A DNA stretch of 64,000 nt from Corynebacterium poyangense (GTDB lineage: Bacteria; Actinomycetota; Actinomycetes; Mycobacteriales; Mycobacteriaceae), in the NCBI RefSeq assembly GCF_014522205.1, contig NZ_CP046884.1:1302001-1366000 (forward strand). Reading direction: 5' to 3'. How positions within the stretch are numbered: position 1 is the first letter of the stretch; each line of letters opens with the position of its first letter. Of this stretch, positions 61,530 to 64,000 are shown one piece after another. The position numbers were made by a program, and so were the translations under genes. The notes under the pieces are model-generated. The model did not search any database, had not been told where the DNA came from, and saw only the letters and a program-made list of their open reading frames with translations.

Positions 61530-62733
61530 CTTTAAACTCCAAGCGATTGTCTACCTGAGCTACATACCCGTCGATATTGCGTCGGATCTCCCTGATACTA
61601 TCCCCCCCGAATTTTTGTAGCACTGCTCGGGCCAGCACTAACGCCACCATCGACTCAGCGACAACAGCAGCCGCCGGCACCGCGCACACATCTGATCTCT
61701 GATGTATTCCGGTAGCCGCAGAACCATCAGACATATCAACAGTTCTCAACGCCCGCGGGACGGTGGAAATCGGTTTCATCGCCGCTCGCACCCGCAACGG
61801 TTCTCCATTGGTCATTCCCCCCTCGAGACCACCCGCACGATTGGAAAGACGCTGGATACTGCTCTGGTGATACACCATCTCATCATGGGCCTCGGATCCT
61901 CGGCGCCGGGCTTCCTCAAAGCCATCACCGATCTCGACGCCCTTGATGGCTTGAATACTCATAACCGCCTGGGCAAGTTGACCATCCAGACGTTGATCAG
62001 CAGAAATATGGCTTCCTAACCCAATCGGAAGACCATGGACAATAACCTCTACTATTCCCCCGAGGGTATCTCCAGCCTTCTTAGCCGCATCGATTTCAGC
62101 AATCATGGATTCCTCAGCGTCTGCGGAAAAAGCTCGTACCGGCGATTGGTCAATCTGCTCGAGGTCTGAGGGTTGTGGGTCTGGCCCCTGGTAGGGGGCG
62201 CTTCGTCCGATGGAAATAACGTGGGACAAGACCTCAACGCCCAAAACCTGGCGCAGGAAGTTCCGGGCGACCGTTCCGACGGCGACTCGCGCTGCGGTTT
62301 CTCGTGCTGAGGAGCGCTCTAAAATGGGGCGGGCTTCCTCATGATCATATTTCATCATTCCGGCAAAATCGGCGTGTCCAGGTCGCGGTCGAGTTAATTT
62401 CGCTCCGCGCCCCGACGACATGGCCTTAGCTACGTCCTCATCATCAAGATCAAGCGGATCGGCAGACATGATGGTGGTCCACTTAGGCCACTCGGTGTTT
62501 CCAATCATGATGGCCACCGGAGACCCTAAAGTTTCGCCATGGCGAATACCCCCAACAAAAGTGACTTCATCGGCTTCAAATTTCATTCGAGCGCCGCGTC
62601 CATAACCCAAGCGACGTCGCGCCAATTGGAAGGCGACATCCTCTCGGGTCACGCTGACCTGCGCTGGAATATTTTCCAAAAGCGCGATGAGAGCTTGGCC
62701 GTGGGATTCTCCTGCGGTGGTCCAACGAAGCAT
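61522..62733 (-). CDS. aroC: Chorismate synthase
   Basis: FMN-dependent last step to chorismate. The 403 residues begin [18 protein letters not shown], typical of actinobacteria. Other motifs are [26 protein letters not shown] and [16 protein letters not shown] full catalytic set appears present. It lies 24 bp after the prepilin-peptidase gene. Confidence 0.96.
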   Translation of the reverse strand: MLRWTTAGESHGQALIALLENIPAQVSVTREDVAFQLARRRLGYGRGARMKFEADEVTFVGGIRHGETLGSPVAIMIGNTEWPKWTTIMSADPLDLDDEDVAKAMSSGRGAKLTRPRPGHADFAGMMKYDHEEARPILERSSARETAARVAVGTVARNFLRQVLGVEVLSHVISIGRSAPYQGPDPQPSDLEQIDQSPVRAFSADAEESMIAEIDAAKKAGDTLGGIVEVIVHGLPIGLGSHISADQRLDGQLAQAVMSIQAIKGVEIGDGFEEARRRGSEAHDEMVYHQSSIQRLSNRAGGLEGGMTNGEPLRVRAAMKPISTVPRALRTVDMSDGSAATGIHQRSDVCAVPAAAVVAESMVALVLARAVLQKFGGDSIREIRRNIDGYVAQVDNRLEFKDE

Positions 62734-62757
62734 GTTTCTTATTCTCTCATTACCTAT

Positions 62758-63195
62758 TCACCAGGTTGTTATAGTACCCCCGATCACTAATCCCAGGATG
62801 GTCCCGGCAATCATGGCAGGACCGTGCGGCTGGGCGCGTCGATGCTGTTTTATCAGCGAAAACACGCTGATAGCGTTGCTAAAAAGCATTGCAAGGATCA
62901 CCCCCAGCACTCCCCCCATACTGGCGATAATCCCCAAACTGAAGGCTAATTTCACATCTCCCCCGCCTAACCCTCCCCGACTCCACACCACGCCGAGGAA
63001 GTACACCCCGGACCATACTAGGCCACCGATTATCCAGTGAGGATGATGGCTGAAAATCACCCCCAAGGTCATGATGGCAGCGGCTGGAACGGTCAGGTGG
63101 TTGGGTAGGCGCTGACATTTCAGATCCCACCAGATAAGTCTCCAGCCCCATAGCAGCACACCCACACCGGCCACAACACCAAGCACGACATTCAT
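62758..63195 (-). CDS. Prepilin-type peptidase, A24 family, short form
   Basis: Integral-membrane aspartyl peptidase of the type IV/Tad prepilin family. The 145 residues contain only the peptidase domain; the N-terminal methylase domain of PilD is missing. Both catalytic aspartates are visible: one in LIWWDLKCQRLPNHL and one in LGGGDVKLAFSLG. About five hydrophobic segments. No pilin gene lies in the window, so its substrate must be elsewhere. The gene sits between aroE and aroC, as in other corynebacteria. Confidence 0.82.
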   Translation of the reverse strand: MNVVLGVVAGVGVLLWGWRLIWWDLKCQRLPNHLTVPAAAIMTLGVIFSHHPHWIIGGLVWSGVYFLGVVWSRGGLGGGDVKLAFSLGIIASMGGVLGVILAMLFSNAISVFSLIKQHRRAQPHGPAMIAGTILGLVIGGTITTW

Positions 63196-63257
63196 CGGCC
63201 TTATCCCCCCCTGTTATGTTCCCCGTTATACCCCTCTTCTTTAGTCCGGAGTTTACC

Positions 63258-64000
63258 CTAAGACAGGGGCTTGTGGACGTAATGTTCCAAGGCTTGACGC
63301 ATGGCCTGCCATGGCGCTTGATGTCCGGTAAACTGCTCAAACTGACCATAAGACTGATAGGCCAACATGATATGGCCCCCTACCGTGCGATAACCATTGG
63401 CTGCAGCCTGAGCAACCAGAGGGGTTGGCCACGGATCATAGATCACATCCACAACAGGAGCATGAGCTAAATCAGCTTCCAGGCCAGCAATGCTCGACGA
63501 AGGAACTGTAGACACCACAACATCGACTTCACCAGCAAGAGTGCGAAGGTCCGCATCATAACCGATGAGTGCAAATTCCGCGCCGCGAGACGTCGCTAGG
63601 GGTTCCAACTCGGCTCGCCGATCACTGCGATTCACCACGGTGATTTTTTCAGCACCGCCCTCAGCCAATGTCCACAGCGCAGGGCGTGCAGTTCCACCAC
63701 CGCCAATTACCAGGCAATGCCCCAGATTGTCATGGTGCTCACCCAGCAACTCAGCCAACACTCCAGCAATGCCATCGCAGTCTGTGTTATCTGCCCGCCA
63801 CCCCTGGCTAGTGCGCACCAGCGTATTGGCTGACCCTATCTCTTGAGCCCGAGCGGTGGCCTCATCGGCTAATTCTAAGGCCGCAAACTTCCCCGGCATG
63901 GTCACTGAAAATCCGACGTAACTGGCATCTGCAGAGTCGACAATCGTGGCCAATTGCTCTGCAGTGCATTCAATGCGGTTATATTCCCAGTCTTCAAGTC
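63258..64000 (-). CDS. aroE: Shikimate dehydrogenase, 5' end beyond the window
   Basis: Reduces 3-dehydroshikimate with NADPH. The frame runs uninterrupted to the window edge (LEDWEYNRIECTAEQLATIV reads on through 64000), so the start lies outside; a TTG at 63953 is internal. Seen: GFSVTMPGKFAAL (substrate lysine), RADNTDCDGI, the Rossmann loop VIGGGGTARPALW and YQSYGQFEQFTG near the C-terminus. First visible gene of the aro cluster. Confidence 0.93.
   Translation of the reverse strand, partial: LEDWEYNRIECTAEQLATIVDSADASYVGFSVTMPGKFAALELADEATARAQEIGSANTLVRTSQGWRADNTDCDGIAGVLAELLGEHHDNLGHCLVIGGGGTARPALWTLAEGGAEKITVVNRSDRRAELEPLATSRGAEFALIGYDADLRTLAGEVDVVVSTVPSSSIAGLEADLAHAPVVDVIYDPWPTPLVAQAAANGYRTVGGHIMLAYQSYGQFEQFTGHQAPWQAMRQALEHYVHKPLS

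Overview
The window reads as chromosomal core sequence of a Corynebacterium or a very close relative (order Mycobacteriales). Three things point there. Protein by protein it resembles C. glutamicum (Tkt, Pgk, OpcA, mIHF, PepQ). It carries mycolata-type genes: the lipoglycan mannosyltransferase MptB, the OpcA assembly factor, mIHF, and a PriA without ATPase motifs. The gene order suf - mptB - ABC - ctaA - qor - ctaB - tkt - tal - zwf - opcA - pgl - secG - ppc - tpi - pgk - gap - whiA - yvcK - rapZ - uvrC - rib - rpe - rsmB - fmt - def - priA - metK - coaBC - rpoZ - gmk - mihF - pyr - nusB - efp - pepQ - aro follows the order known from corynebacteria and, in blocks, from Mycobacterium tuberculosis. 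G+C looks moderate, around or slightly above half. I see no mobile element, prophage, CRISPR array, rRNA or tRNA gene.

Layout. 0-1.6 kb: a LysP-type amino-acid permease closed by a strong hairpin terminator. 1.6-7.9 kb (minus): sufR-B-D-C-S-U-T, a complete iron-sulfur assembly operon, with a probable SufR operator in the 160-bp divergent region. 8-14.6 kb: mptB plus an ABC exporter pair, then heme A biosynthesis (ctaA, and ctaB on the opposite strand) around a quinone oxidoreductase. 14.9-21.5 kb (plus): pentose-phosphate genes tkt-tal, a terminator, then zwf and one continuous gene encoding OpcA fused to 6-phosphogluconolactonase. 21.6-22.3 kb: an unrecognised secreted, membrane-anchored protein. 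22.3-28.7 kb (minus): gap-pgk-tpiA, terminator, ppc, secG. 29-34 kb (minus): uvrC, rapZ, yvcK, whiA. 34-41.7 kb (minus): def-fmt-rsmB-rpe-ribD-ribC-ribA-ribH-PH-domain protein. 41.7-42.5 kb (plus): a lone pyridoxal kinase. 42.5-48.5 kb (minus): mihF-gmk-rpoZ, terminator, coaBC, metK, priA. 48.7-57 kb (minus): pyrimidine operon pyrR-B-C-carA-carB-pyrF. 57-64 kb (minus): aroE (cut by the window end), a prepilin peptidase, aroC-K-B-Q, pepQ, efp, nusB.

The genes cover central carbon flow (glycolysis from GAP to 3-phosphoglycerate, anaplerosis, oxidative and non-oxidative pentose phosphate pathway), its biosynthetic branches (riboflavin, shikimate, pyrimidines, CoA, SAM) and housekeeping functions (Fe-S clusters, translation, secretion, repair). 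Most are tightly packed with 4-35 bp overlaps, so regulation concentrates in a few intergenic gaps. Signals visible there are a perfect TAGAC-N6-GTCTA McbR-type operator before metK, the SufR-like palindrome, RamA-like and GlxR-like sites before gap, and several promoters whose -10 box sits 7-8 nt before the start codon (leaderless pattern).

I did not find a convincing undescribed multi-gene system. The most unusual items are the OpcA-Pgl fusion, the perfect 11-bp inverted repeat over the rapZ promoter, the Walker A lysine-less RapZ, and the unidentified anchored protein at 21.6 kb.
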